DNA of 64,000 nucleotides from Xylaria sp. FL1777 (lineage: Eukaryota > Ascomycota > Sordariomycetes > Xylariales > Xylariaceae). The stretch is from NCBI GenBank assembly GCA_022578965.1, contig MU400538.1:310001-374000 (forward strand), given 5' to 3'. The notes under the pieces are model-generated. The model made no database searches and was not told the origin of the DNA. It saw only the letters and a program-made list of their open reading frames with translations. A program made the translations under genes and the position numbers. Of this stretch, positions 1-10,237 are shown piece after piece (within the stretch, counting starts at the first letter, position 1; each line of letters starts with the position of its first letter).

Positions 1-1551
1 GATAGTGTTGTGCCTGCTGAGAAGTTCGTGGGGAAGGAGATTGGAGGGTGTTCTCAGGGCAATTACGCCGACACGGCGCTGTTAAAGTACGTGAAGATTA
101 AGAGCAGGAAGCTCAGCCAATTCTGGGGCCGTGATATGTATGTTGGGGCGAACATCTTACTTCCTGCTGGATATAACGCCGCCGATAAACACACCCGTTA
201 CCCCGTCCTCTACGACCAGAATCATTGGACCGGCGGGGACGGTGCCTACGGTTATTCTACCAACTCTGTATTCTCTGCGGCATGGGATAAAGGCATCATT
301 CCCGGTACCAACGGCACCGCCGATCGACCCGCACCTAAGTTGATCATCGTTGCCTTCCGCCATGAAGCTCCATACTACGATGATTCTTATGGAGTGAACA
401 CAGCTAACCTGGGGCCATACGGAGATGCTATAAACGATGAACTAATCCCGTATATCGATGAGAAGTTCAATACTATCGCTCAACCATACGCGCGAATCCA
501 GGACGGTGGCTCAACAGGTGGCTGGATCTCAGCTGCTAGCCTAATATTCCGACCTGATCTCTTCGGCGCCTGCTTTTCGTCCTATCCAGACTCTTTGGAT
601 TTCAACATGCACCAGGCTATCGCACTATACACCAACAAGAATGCTTACCAAAATGCCAATGGCGACCAGATCGGTTCAATCCGCACCTTTGTAAACGACA
701 CAGAGATCGTTTTGGCGACCACTGCGCAGGAGAACCATTGGGAGCTTGTCTTTGGAACCTCTTCGCGCTCTGCGTTGCAATGGGATGTTTGGAATGCAGT
801 GTTCGGCATTCAAGGTCTAAATGGCTACCCCTTAGAGCCCTGGGATAAGGTCACCGGTGAGATATACCCGGAGGCGGTGGAATTCTGGAAGCAAATGGAT
901 CTGTCAAATTACGTTTCCAGCAATTGGAATAATGCGAAGAATCTCGGAGAGGTACTACGCGGGCGTATTTACATCTACGTTGGCACTCACGACAACTACT
1001 ACCTAAACGGAGGTGTAGCCGATTTTGAGAAGAATGTCAACGGTCTGGGAGGACCCAATTGGGCCAATGTCACTATTACTCCTGGCCAGACACATGGCGG
1101 AAACTACCAACGTCGTCAGACATGGGATTACTTGGAGCTTGTATACAGCTGGATCCAAGATCATAGTCCCCAAGGCAAGACACCCCTGTCCAATAAGTTC
1201 ACCAAGTCCTCGAGTCGTGGAAATAGGTTCGAGGATGTTATTCGGGTTGGTGGTCATGAAGCTGCATTGAAGCGCCAGCAGAACCCTGCTCTTTCATATA
1301 AGGAGAACGTCAAACTTGGCCCCACCATCGCGGCGACTACTGGACGATGGGACCCTGGCGTCGTCCTACAAGCACAGTGGGTTCTCAACGGACGCCCAAG
1401 TGGAGCAGTGTTTTCGGTGAACCAAGACGAAACAGTCAAGTACGCATCAACTACAAAAGGAAAGTTTGATTTGAAGTTGCGAGTCACAGGCACGAAAAGA
1501 AACTATAATGATGAGACCAGAGAGAGCAATACTGTCTTCGTGGGAAGATAA
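1..1551 (+). CDS. Alpha/beta-hydrolase, putative esterase (5'-partial)
   Basis: The reading frame is open to the left edge of the window, so the N-terminus lies outside; the first in-frame GTG at position 10 is not a credible start, and the TAA stop is at 1549-1551. Counting from the codon at 10, G-G-S-T-G (166-170) is a nucleophile elbow of the GxSxG type. It follows an EliPYIDekF-like stretch typical of the putative esterase family PF00756 (esterase D / feruloyl-esterase-like). Asp328 (VGTHDNYY) and His362 (PGQTHGGNY) are well placed to complete the triad. The enzyme would hydrolyse an ester bond; the substrate cannot be told. Many fungal relatives are secreted, but the signal-peptide region is not visible. 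About 110 residues after the His (AQWVLNGRPSGAVFSVNQDE) look like an accessory beta-sandwich tail. No intron is needed in the visible part. Confidence 0.8.
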   Translation, partial: DSVVPAEKFVGKEIGGCSQGNYADTALLKYVKIKSRKLSQFWGRDMYVGANILLPAGYNAADKHTRYPVLYDQNHWTGGDGAYGYSTNSVFSAAWDKGIIPGTNGTADRPAPKLIIVAFRHEAPYYDDSYGVNTANLGPYGDAINDELIPYIDEKFNTIAQPYARIQDGGSTGGWISAASLIFRPDLFGACFSSYPDSLDFNMHQAIALYTNKNAYQNANGDQIGSIRTFVNDTEIVLATTAQENHWELVFGTSSRSALQWDVWNAVFGIQGLNGYPLEPWDKVTGEIYPEAVEFWKQMDLSNYVSSNWNNAKNLGEVLRGRIYIYVGTHDNYYLNGGVADFEKNVNGLGGPNWANVTITPGQTHGGNYQRRQTWDYLELVYSWIQDHSPQGKTPLSNKFTKSSSRGNRFEDVIRVGGHEAALKRQQNPALSYKENVKLGPTIAATTGRWDPGVVLQAQWVLNGRPSGAVFSVNQDETVKYASTTKGKFDLKLRVTGTKRNYNDETRESNTVFVGR

Positions 1552-2504
1552 GTTGTCACAAGACCGAAGGCTACCTAGTTCTACAGTATCTTACGTATTA
1601 TAATTAATTTAATTTTTAGTTATCATTTTAAACAGTTTCTCCTAGTAGATTCACCACAGTTAGTTGTACAATATAGAAATACTTAACTATATACCAAAGT
1701 GCTGTTTTTTAATGTTGTACCTAAAGGCCTTCTCCTCGTCGTTGGTGTCTCACACTCTAAGATAGTATCAACATGGCAGTAACGTCCTACATAGTCTCAG
1801 AAAGATTCAGCTATAAATAAGCACCGTATTGTATCATCTCCTTAATTCGTTTCCTTCCCAACCTATTTTAATAAGATGGTAACATGCAGGTTTACCTACA
1901 TTAGCGAGAGCCTAACCAAAACAAGACTTTTAGCAAGGAGCCAACAGCCAGGAGCTGTTCAAAATCAATACTACAGAATTTTAACATAGTGTAAGATTAT
2001 TAACTAACTCAATTTCTATTACTTTAAAGGGGTGGGATACTAAGTAGACTAAGTATGGTATATAACCAAACTCATTAAGATAATTACTCAATGAGTTAGC
2101 CTCCTGCGTGGCTAACTACCCCTATTCCGCCACACTTATCCTATCACCTTATTATTTTCCTTGCGTCACGAATCGTCACGTGTTATTAGCATAGTAGGCT
2201 TATCAGCAATGACCGATTACTATTGGGACAATATTATTCAACTACGTGTCCCTAGGCAAGCGGTCCGGCATTCACAATACAAGCAAGCCCAACGCCAGGC
2301 AGTAAGACCAATGCTACTTGCCCCGCCTTCAGAGTCCCATTGACCTGAGCGCCACCCTTCGTACTCGCACACTTTGTGCTTTAGAAGAAACACTTTACCT
2401 TTACATAGTAGCTCGTGGAACAAAAAACACGAGAATCCGGCTTCTACAATCGTAATATGTGTAATAGAACAACTTACGAGACCCAACATCTCTTAAGAGT
2501 TTAG
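1552..2504. other. Intergenic region, no gene seen
   Basis: This 950-base stretch follows the esterase stop. The first 500 bases are A+T rich and full of stops in all frames, consistent with a 3' UTR and spacer. Short ORFs around 2161-2489 on both strands lack recognisable motifs or introns and are not called. Confidence 0.5.
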
Positions 2505-2741
2505 GGAGTTATTTGTAAAGTAGGCCATCATGATGTTAAAGACAGTCAATCACAAACCAATGTGCTTCCCAATCCTACAGTGGCATTGCGTGCGTCAGCT
2601 GAGGAAAAGTGCACTTTTTCTTTTGATGCCACTCCTAGTCATGCCGGGCGAACGGGGCCTCCTCCATATACTAAAGTGGCCCTTATCGTCTGGGTTCATC
2701 TCATTGAGGAACAATGGTGTAGAGTGAGACTACTTCTATGA
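2505..2741 (+). other. Coding-like open segment, possible 5' exon of the next gene
   Basis: The frame starting at 2505 is open up to the TGA at 2739-2741 and reads like real protein (for example FSFDATPSHAGRTGPPPYTK and VALIVWVHLIEEQW). It has no ATG of its own and is in the same frame as the coding sequence that begins at 2763. Donor-like GTGAGA is at 2724, and AG acceptors lie at 2778-2779, 2783-2784 and 2786-2787, but no combination with a good donor keeps the phase cleanly (a GTAGAG donor at 2719 with either of the last two would). I take it as a likely upstream exon, or the decayed 5' part, of the SR-rich gene. A cDNA would decide. Confidence 0.3.
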
Positions 2742-2762
2742 GTGTGCTGACCTACACTTGTG

Positions 2763-4656
2763 ATGCGCCATGTTGGAAGCAAAGTAGGCAAGACTCCTAT
2801 CTACCATTGGCGAACGTTAACCTTCCCTGACACATCAAATCTTGCCAGTGCTATATTCGGTATCATCGCTGGCTCTATTGGAATAATTTCGGCCTTGGTT
2901 GGAGTGGCAAAGAGGTCAGTTGGGGCGTCTCGATCTCGACAACATCTGCTCAAAGTCCAAAAAGAGAAGAGGACTCTCAGACGCAGACTTCGTGATGCTG
3001 AATCTGAGATTCGTTTACTGGGTGGAATAAATTCAAAGGGCGTCTACTACTTAAGACGTGAGACCCTAAATTTGATCAGGCACTCCCGTCGTCAGATAAA
3101 AGAGTTCGAAAGATTTCGCAACATGTTTTTTAAATCCCGGAATTTCAGGAACTGGCACTACATTGCTATCTCGGCAGGTAGGGATACAATCCGCAAATAT
3201 TCCAAACGTTTTGCAATGTACTTGGATTGGATTACTATTGTAAGGCTCTCTATTTCTTTGTAAGTCCTACCCACATCTCCGTGTTTCAATAATGCTCCGA
3301 CTAATGAGTTGCCAGGACGCTCATTAGCGAGCGATCATCGCTGGATGGCATCAATTTGTCTTCTTCCTACTTGAGAGATGTTGTGAATCGCTTGAGGGAC
3401 GACTTGAACCGAGCCAAACTATCTGAAGAAGAACATCCTGGAAGACTAAGAAAATTACATGTCAATAAAGGGGTAAACCTTGAGATAATAGAAAAATACG
3501 CCCATGGTCTAGTTCTGAGGTTTGCTGCTTCAGATACCGGCACGGAAAGTTCAAGTTCCATTGTGATTGTTGATGACCTGCGAGAGGTACCTGTGCAATA
3601 TCGTCCTATGTCCGGCACCCGAGGATGGTACCATGGGCATAGTCGAGCGACACAAGTTCACCATCCGACTGATCGTTTTCGTGGGACTACCTTTATGTAC
3701 GATGACCAAGTCTACAATAGTCCACGTATCCCACCAAGCATATACACCTCGGCAACTAGATCCAGACCAGATCCTGGGAGGGATCGAGACGACCTGAGAT
3801 CCAATTATAGCCGTAGCCGGAGTAGGGAAGTAGTCATACATCCGGAGTCATCAGGCAATCACCATTCACTCACATCCGTGAACTCAGGGAACGATGGCAA
3901 CGACGAGTTGAATACGGCAACTATATCACAAGGACGGCGGCGCTCGCACCAGAGAGATCCCCAAGGCATATCAAGCGACCAAGCAGATATGATGACATCT
4001 GGTCTTGGGCGGTCAGAGAGCATAGAAGGCAGTCGGGACTCTCGCCCCTACAGGCAGCTAGGCTCCCGCAGCAATGAAACACGCACTCGATCTCACTCGC
4101 ATCAATCGTATCATTCGGAGCAGGGTAGCGATCACGAGATTCGGGGTCGTGACACACATAGGCGCAGTTTTCGGGATACTCAGCAGAACCCAAACTCACC
4201 TTTGCGATACCGATCTCAATCAAACTCTACCCGTTCCTCTCGCCACACCAACGCAAGCCAGGGCCAACAAACCCGCGAGAACTTTACCAATATCGAAGTA
4301 AGTCTTCCAAGAACAGCCATTGGGCTTCGGTGCGCCATCCTAATAATGATCGTAAAATACTGACTCCTATTTGTAAGATCCGTCCTGCAACAAGGCGTTC
4401 CTCATCAAGGTCTAGCAGTGCCAATGTGTTTTCAATACGTAACGATTCAGGCTACGGAAGTCTTGACGCTGGACAGAATTCCAGTGGCGCTTCACCGGCC
4501 TCAACGCGACGGAACAGTCCAAGACCGCGCCAAAGGCCACAGTCTCAATTCAATAGTGGTGATCGCTCGAGACCACCTATTGCATTAGATGGAGTCGAGT
4601 CCAGAGTCAGACGGGCGGAGGAACGGATGAGAAAGACGGGCCGTAGAGGTCGGTGA
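2763..4656 (+). CDS. Hypothetical SR-rich protein with an N-terminal hydrophobic segment (three exons)
   Basis: I do not recognise the family. Proposed exons are 2763-3259, 3316-4297 and 4378-4656, giving 585 residues. Intron 1 has a GTAAGT donor at 3260, a CTAAT branch-like site at 3301 and an AG at 3314-3315; an AG at 3326-3327 would also keep frame. Intron 2 runs from GTAAGT at 4298 to AG at 4376-4377, with ACTGACT as branch site. Both junctions join different frames and remove stops, which supports them. The N-terminus (about residues 22-45) is a Gly/Ile/Ala/Val-rich hydrophobic helix, followed by a basic coiled-coil-like stretch (KVQKEKRTLRRRLRDAESEI). The C-terminal half is low complexity, rich in Ser, Arg, Asn, Gln and His with many SR/RS pairs, and ends in a basic helix (VRRAEERMRKTGRRGR). 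That is compatible with a disordered nuclear or scaffold protein, but no function is claimed. The ATG at 2763 may not be the true start, because coding-like sequence lies just upstream. Confidence 0.6.
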
Positions 4657-5344
4657 CGCAGAAGGTCTATCCCCGGGCGCAATCTGGCTCGCCATTTACT
4701 ACTTACACAGCTTTTTCATGATGAGGATTTCGCACAATTCATGAAATCCGTTCGGGGCTATACAAGATAGTGTTTCTTTGCTAATTTTTTGATATGAGTT
4801 GAAAACCTCCAGGCTTCATATAAATCTCGCCCCACAAAATTGAAACGAGATCATTAATTAAATGTGGCGAACCATCCATGGATATATGCCGTTAATTTAA
4901 ATAATACTAACATTTTCATCTGTGCTGCGGGATGATATGGGCGACCTGCGCCCGGCAGGGTTGAGGCCTGGCATGACAACGGAGTTGTGGAGTTTATGGA
5001 AGACAGGGGACATTACGCTTGCTACATGTGTTTTGGTGTTTTGGGCACACCGCACCCCGTGCACAATACGCTCGACATTCGCCAGCATTTTCACCGTTGG
5101 CCATTGAGTCCATCCCAACTCATTACCAACTGCATCACCCTCGTGAGTGAGTGAGTGAGTGAGTCGCCGCCGGACGCGCGTCTACCACTCGGATTGAGAC
5201 GTTTCAGCCCTGCCAGCAAAGCAAGGCGCACATCCCTGTCCTGTCTTCTGAACCATCGATACAGATATATATTGTTTACCTAGGTAGCTAGCTTGGCCCC
5301 CAACGCCACGGGTCGATCCGTCCCACCCCTGAGTTAGGTAGGCA
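4657..5344. other. Intergenic region, upstream of the Trk gene
   Basis: No gene is seen. The half next to the Trk gene becomes G+C rich and holds a GAGT microsatellite (5143-5164). It also has an ACCTAGGTAGCTAGCT motif at 5278-5293 and a TTAGGTAGGCA motif ending immediately before the ATG at 5345. This is the likely promoter and 5' UTR; no TATA box can be assigned with confidence. Confidence 0.45.
5143..5164. repeat. GTGA/GAGT tetranucleotide microsatellite
   Basis: Twenty-two bases made of five and a half perfect GTGA units, about 180 bases upstream of the Trk start codon. Such tracts are often length-polymorphic. Confidence 0.9.
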
Positions 5345-7830
5345 ATGGGTCTCGAGTGGTGGCACGACTTTCGTGAGCAGCACCCAGAGCTGTGCGAAGC
5401 GTGGGCGACGCGATGGGCACTTCTCCGCCCCTATCTACCGCCCGTCAACTTTATCACACTGCACTATGCCTACTTCATCGTCGCAGCCCTCATCGGGGCA
5501 CTCGTCTTCTGGGGCTCCTCGGCCCCTCGATACAGCATCGGCTGGTGGGACAGCCTATTCATGGTCATGTCCGCATTGACGGCCTCGGGTCTCAACACGG
5601 TCAACGTCAGCCAGCTCACCACCTTCCAGCAGGTTCAGCTGTGCGTCTTCATGATTATGGGAAGCCAGGTTATTGTTTCATATATAACCATTGCCTTCCG
5701 CAAACACATTTTTGAGAAGCGGTTTGAGGACATAGTGGAGATGGAGCGTGCAAAGAGGAAAGCTACTACTTCAACAAAGACAGGTGCTGTTATCGGTATG
5801 ACGGGCGCCATGATCGGGCTGCAGGTCATGTCGTCCTTTGGTAAATCGCAGGGCCGAAGGCAAGGGCAAAGCAGTAGACCGTGGTCTTCGAAGCGCAATA
5901 AGGAACCTAATGTCCAACCTGCAAGCACCCCTGACAATTCTGCAACGGGAATTCTGGGAGGCGAGCGAGGTCCGCCACAACAGCAACACGTCGGGTTCCT
6001 TGAACCGATTCGCGAGGACAGGCCCCAGTCCGCGACGGCAGGGCATTCCATTTACCAGACACATTCTCACCAGACGGGAAACACTGCACGACGAAGGCCA
6101 GAGGCTATGGAGTCGAGAACCTCTGACGCTGGCTTCAATGTCCAGACTTTCCTTAAGGAGCAAAAGGGCAACATTGGGCGCAACGGGCAATTCTTCAACC
6201 TGTCCGAAGACCAGCGCGAGTACCTCGGCGGTGTGGAGTACCGGTCTCTGAAATTCCTTTCGGCATTTGTCATTGTTTATTTCGTTCTGTGGCAGCTCTT
6301 CGGCGCCATTGCCCTGGGCGCCTGGATGTCTGTCTACGCCGTTGACGAGACAGCCGTCAATGCCCAGAATCCTTGGTGGGCGGGCATCTTCCTCGCCATC
6401 TCAGCCTACAACAATGCCGGCTTCACTCTCCTCGATGCAGGTTTCATACCCTTCCAGGGCTCCTACTTTGTACTGATAATCGTCACCATCCTCTCGCTTG
6501 CCGGCCCTGCCGCGTTCCCTGTTTTCATGCGCTTGTTGATCTGGACTATGTCCAAGGTGTTTCATTTCTTCACGCGAGACACGGAGGACTACACAATCTG
6601 GAAAGAAGGGTTTGATTTCATCCTCAAGTTCCCACGTCGCGTGTATACCAGCTTGTTCCCCTCGCGGGACACGTGGTTATTTGTTGCCACATTTGGGGGC
6701 TTTGTGCTGGCCGATTGGGTCCTGATTCTCGTGCTCACCATTGGCAATCCGACCATGGATGCCCTCCCAGTAGGACAGCGTATATTTGACGCTCTGTTCG
6801 AAGGATTCTGTGAGTTGGATCCCTGCCTGGCTATCTCAGAGACTCGGCGACCTTTTCCTGACTTTTGAATCCCCTTGCAGCAATTCCATCTGGAGGCTAC
6901 GCCATCGTCTCCCCTTCAGCCATGTACTTCGATGTCCACGTTCTCTGGCTCATCATCTTCTACACGGCTGCGTACCCGCACATCATCACCATGCGCAAGA
7001 CGAACGTTTACGAAGAGCGCTCTCTGGGCATCTACGAAGGAGATCAGACCGAGATTGAGCAACTCCACTCGGAGACAAGCAGCCTGTTTGATGTCGACGC
7101 CGATGCCGGGAACAAGGACCATGTCGAAGCGGGCGCTACCTCCGCATTCAATGCCGACGGCAACGTCAAGGGGAGTAATTGGAGCACAGCCTCACAGACG
7201 CTGTCCGCGAGATCCGGCAAGCGCCTCTACGCCGTGGGCCGTCGTAGCACGGCCTTTGTAGGCCGACAGCTGCAGCGACGCATGACTGCCTTTCAAGGTG
7301 TCGGCGTCGCCCACGCAGCGGCACCCGACGGGGCTGGCGGCTCCGACGCCGGTCCAGCCGTAAAGCCCCTCCGTCGCGCCGTTACCATGGACTTTGCGCG
7401 AACTCCATCGGTGCACTCCCTGCAGAACCACACGCCGGTCGGGCCACCGAGCCTGGTATCGCAGCAAGTGCGTGGCCAGCTCAGTCACGATGTATGGTGG
7501 GTTGCGCTGGCTTTGTTCCTCCTCACGCTCATCGAAACGCGACACTCCCTCGAGGATCCCGTAACATTCAGCGTGTTCAATATCCTCTTCGAGATCGTCT
7601 CGGGCTACACGAATATCGGCATTAGCATTGGCCTGCCGGACCAAAGTTACAGTCTTACAGGGGGCATGTACACGGGTAGTAAAATAATTATGACCCTCGT
7701 CATGTTGAGAGGAAGGCATAGGGGCTTGCCAGTTGCGCTGGATCGCGCTGTCAGACTGCCCGGGAAGAAGTTAGCGGAGCTTGAAGATGAGGATGCTGAG
7801 ATTAGGAGCATGTCCGCTTTCTCGCGCTAG
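5345..7830 (+). CDS. Trk-type potassium transporter (two exons)
   Basis: This encodes a fungal TrkH/Trk1-family K+ uptake protein of the plasma membrane, 804 residues from exons 5345-6809 and 6881-7830. The intron (71 nt) has a GTGAGT donor at 6810, a CTGACT branch-like site and a TTGCAG acceptor; splicing changes frame and bypasses the TGA at 6866. Four pore loops, each with the filter Gly, are visible: TASGLN (79-84), NNAGF (356-360), IPSGGY (490-495) and GYTNIG (730-735). The third pore loop is coded across the intron. The usual long hydrophilic cytoplasmic loop follows the first membrane-pore-membrane unit (about 125-290). The C-terminus carries MLRGRHRGLPVALDRAVRLP, a family hallmark. 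Length is at the short end for fungal Trk proteins (800-1200). The third filter departs from the RASGF-like form I expect of Trk1, so this may be a Trk2-like paralogue. ATG context GGCAATGGG is reasonable. Confidence 0.93.
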
Positions 7831-8388
7831 AATTTTATTTTCCAGTTTTATACTATATGTAACAAAACAAGCGAATCACATAATTGGAGTCACTAAATAG
7901 ATAGGGTTCGGACAGTCACTAGAATTTCATTATTTTTACCCTTGGACCTTGCCCAGTAAGTCAATACTAGACCTGCCCGATAAAGGGGGGCTGCGCTCTT
8001 AGCTTTATAACGGAAGGTGTAACATACCTAGGCCAGTTGGAGGAATAACTTCACGGACGAAGATGCCTTCATCCCTGATCCGACCTCTAGATCCCTTCTT
8101 TGAGATTAGGTCGTCGTTGACAAAGTGTCGCCCCTTCCAGATGGCTCGTGGGAGCGCGTCAAACGTGTCGCGGGCGCTAAGGTCACGCGATGACGCCTTG
8201 CTTGCATTAGATCGCGCGTGAAGCTGGAACATACGGTAATATTGCAACAAAAGGACACAAATAAATAACGAGGACTACAAAGCTAATCTATTAAACTCAC
8301 CCTTTACTTAAGTAAAACTATTTATTTGTTTACTAATGTGTTGCTCTTATCGAGCCGGGACTGCCTGAAGCTTGTAAGTTTTTAATAA
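7831..8388. other. Intergenic region with one weak minus-strand ORF
   Basis: This is the 3' flank of the Trk gene. A minus-strand ORF at 8005-8250 (81 codons, starting at a TTG) contains protein-like text such as RDTFDALPRAIWKGRHFV and could be an exon or a decayed gene fragment. No family is recognised and no clear splice partner was found, so it is not called as a gene. Confidence 0.35.
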
Positions 8389-8574
8389 CTACTTACAGTT
8401 TGTTTGACAATACTTACAGATACCTGTCGCAGCTTCAGCCCCAGAGCCACACCCTTCAGGGTTACACTTGGTGCAAGGACAAGCCTTTGGGGGATAATTG
8501 CTTTCATTAACCATCGGAGCGTTGGAACCAGCTCTGGAGTCAGAGAGGGACTTAGAGACGATTGATCCAGTCAT
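8389..8574 (-). CDS. Small Cys-rich protein, metallothionein-like candidate (61 aa)
   Basis: The minus-strand ORF from the ATG at 8574 to the TAG at 8389-8391 gives 61 residues. Its last 30 residues hold seven Cys in the pattern C-x-C-x2-C-x4-C-x10-C-x2-C-x3-C (ACPCTKCNPEGC, then GICKYCQTNCK). The N-terminus is Ser/Asn-rich and has no signal peptide, so a secreted effector is less likely. Clustered CxC and CxxC pairs in a very short cytosolic protein resemble fungal metallothioneins, which bind Cu, Zn or Cd through thiolates, but I cannot match it to a named class. The frame extends upstream to an ATG at 8742; that longer 117-aa form looks less natural, and a GTAAGT just after the 8742 ATG could be a 5' UTR intron donor. 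Two further GTAAGT strings overlap the last codons, so alternative splicing at the 3' end is conceivable. Confidence 0.45.
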   Translation of the reverse strand: MTGSIVSKSLSDSRAGSNAPMVNESNYPPKACPCTKCNPEGCGSGAEAATGICKYCQTNCK

Positions 8575-9847
8575 ATTGAAAACTCGGTGTTGATTCAGAT
8601 GATGCAATGGTAGTTTCTCTAGGTTGATATTGGGTAAGATTGAATTGGTTAATTCTCGAGGGGATAAGTAAACCTCCCGACAAAAACTGCGTATATTTAT
8701 ATTCATATTTGAGAAGCTAACACTTACCCTGTCTCTGATCATAGTGGCTGTTTCGATGAGACATACTGATAGTTATTCATAAGATATAATTGTTTTATTA
8801 CATATGGCAACATTAAACACCCAGTTTATGGAATGCGCATGGCCATTGGGAGTTCTTGTCGGTATGTCAACCGCGGTCGACAAAGAACAAACGCACAAAG
8901 CGGCTGTCCATTATCTCCTATTAACACTGTTCAACGCACTCTACTTGTTAACTTATAACCCCCTTCCGCTCCTTTTCTAGTAGCATTCTATTATGCTGTA
9001 GACTTCCGGCGCAGTCATCAAGTAAAATTCTCGCAATATTATACCGTTGTGGCAGAGTGGTTAATACGTGGCCCTGCTTAGGGACAGTTCGAATCTCATT
9101 GGTATTAAATTCTCCCTGTTTGATAGGCTAACCCTAGAGATCGCTTTCGTTTTATCAGAGTTTTCCTCGAGCCTTACTAAATCAGTAACAAGGGATGCGA
9201 TTGGCTTAAGTAAAAGCGTTGTAAGCACAGAGTATATCGAAACGTCAAGTAATATACCGCTTAAATGGTATAGTAGATGCTGACAGTTATTATTAGAACT
9301 AAGACACTTTCTCGATGGTGTTAAGCTGGCTACACATCTTACCTACATGTAGGTAGTCTTGGGCATTATCATCCTAGAGGTGAAAACCCCAATTAGACTT
9401 TGACTAGGTCGAGTCAGATTCAGACTTATCCCATTTTGATATAGCCGACGAGCTAGCGTTCCCACACCTCCCAAGCAGTGCTACAGTAAACAAAAATATA
9501 ATACTGAGGTATGCTTTAAGCCACGTGAAGGCCTGGATTCTGGACTGGAGAACCCCACGTCTGGGCCGGGGAAATGATTCTACTTACGCAGTATGTTTGC
9601 AAGGATTAATTCCATCACCATGCAGTTCGTGCAAATATGGGATGAAACTACCTCAGCTGAGGAGCCGTTCATCTTACTAATTTCTATACGCGAGAGTTCG
9701 AACCGCTTCATGTAGGCTGCTTTAGTATGTAGCCAAGGAGCCTGTATAGCATAGCTAAGTTTCTGACCGCAGCGGCAGGCTAAGTATTAGTACACAGCAT
9801 AGAAGATTAGAAATACTGCAAGGACCAATATAGCGTGGAGTATTAGT
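8575..9847. other. Intergenic region with a tRNA relic
   Basis: No protein gene is seen. It contains the tRNA-like relic at 9041-9105 and a perfect 14-bp palindrome ACCTACATGTAGGT at 9341-9354. The rest is unstructured to the eye. Confidence 0.4.
9041..9105 (+). pseudogene. tRNA-Ser(GCU)-like relic
   Basis: A perfect Pol III A box (TGGCAGAGTGG, 9050-9060) and B box core (GTTCGAATC, 9087-9095) lie 37 bases apart, flanked by the partly pairing ends ATACC and GGTAT. The loop CTGCTTA would show anticodon GCU. The anticodon stem is largely mispaired, the acceptor stem has a mismatch, and the long variable arm of a tRNA-Ser is missing, giving 65 nt in total. I therefore read it as a decayed tRNA-Ser, or the head of a lone tRNA-derived SINE. 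No second copy is present in the window. Confidence 0.4.
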
Positions 9848-10237
9848 TCACAGTTGAATGGGTATAGGTTCGTATGCTACTAGCGCTAGTCCAAGCCTTT
9901 GGCGGTCAACCTTTACTGCGTAAGGAATGCTGATCGGTCGAAGTGGATTTTGATATTGTAGGACAGGAGAGAGGGAGATGAGATAATGACTTGTACTCAC
10001 TGTGAGTGTTCCTGATGTGCACAAAACTGCCAAGAAGTAAGCTTCACCGATATCTCCAGGTTCGAGGAATGTAGTGTAGTTCCTGCGCTGACGCCATTTA
10101 TTAAGCCACAATTGTGAGGGATATATGTGGGTAATTCCGTACTTTTCGTTGTGAGGGTGGTCGGACGTCCACACTTCCGGGAGAGCACTAGTCTTTCTTG
10201 GCTTTTTCTTTAAATAGACTAGACAGGCCATTATCAT
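9848..10237 (-). CDS. Hypothetical protein, weak ORF (129 aa)
   Basis: The minus-strand ORF starts at the ATG at 10237. The first 85 residues read like protein (EVWTSDHPHNEKYGITHIYP, then GDIGEAYFLAVLCTSGTLT). After them a GTGAGT splice-donor-like sequence occurs in the gene strand near 10000, so the true gene may splice out of this frame. There are no recognisable domains, signal peptide or membrane segments. It is listed as a possible small or decayed gene only. Confidence 0.25.
   Translation of the reverse strand: MIMACLVYLKKKPRKTSALPEVWTSDHPHNEKYGITHIYPSQLWLNKWRQRRNYTTFLEPGDIGEAYFLAVLCTSGTLTVSTSHYLISLSPVLQYQNPLRPISIPYAVKVDRQRLGLALVAYEPIPIQL

Noticed and set aside
2161..2489. Two overlapping ORFs on opposite strands
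   Set aside because: No domain, no splice context and no coding character; probably chance.
5143..5164. Short repeat considered as CRISPR-like or regulatory array
   Set aside because: It is a simple tetranucleotide microsatellite without spacers, in a eukaryotic genome.
5373..7719. Several ORFs of 60-175 codons overlapping the Trk gene on both strands
   Set aside because: Shadows of the G+C-rich Trk coding sequence; no motif of their own.
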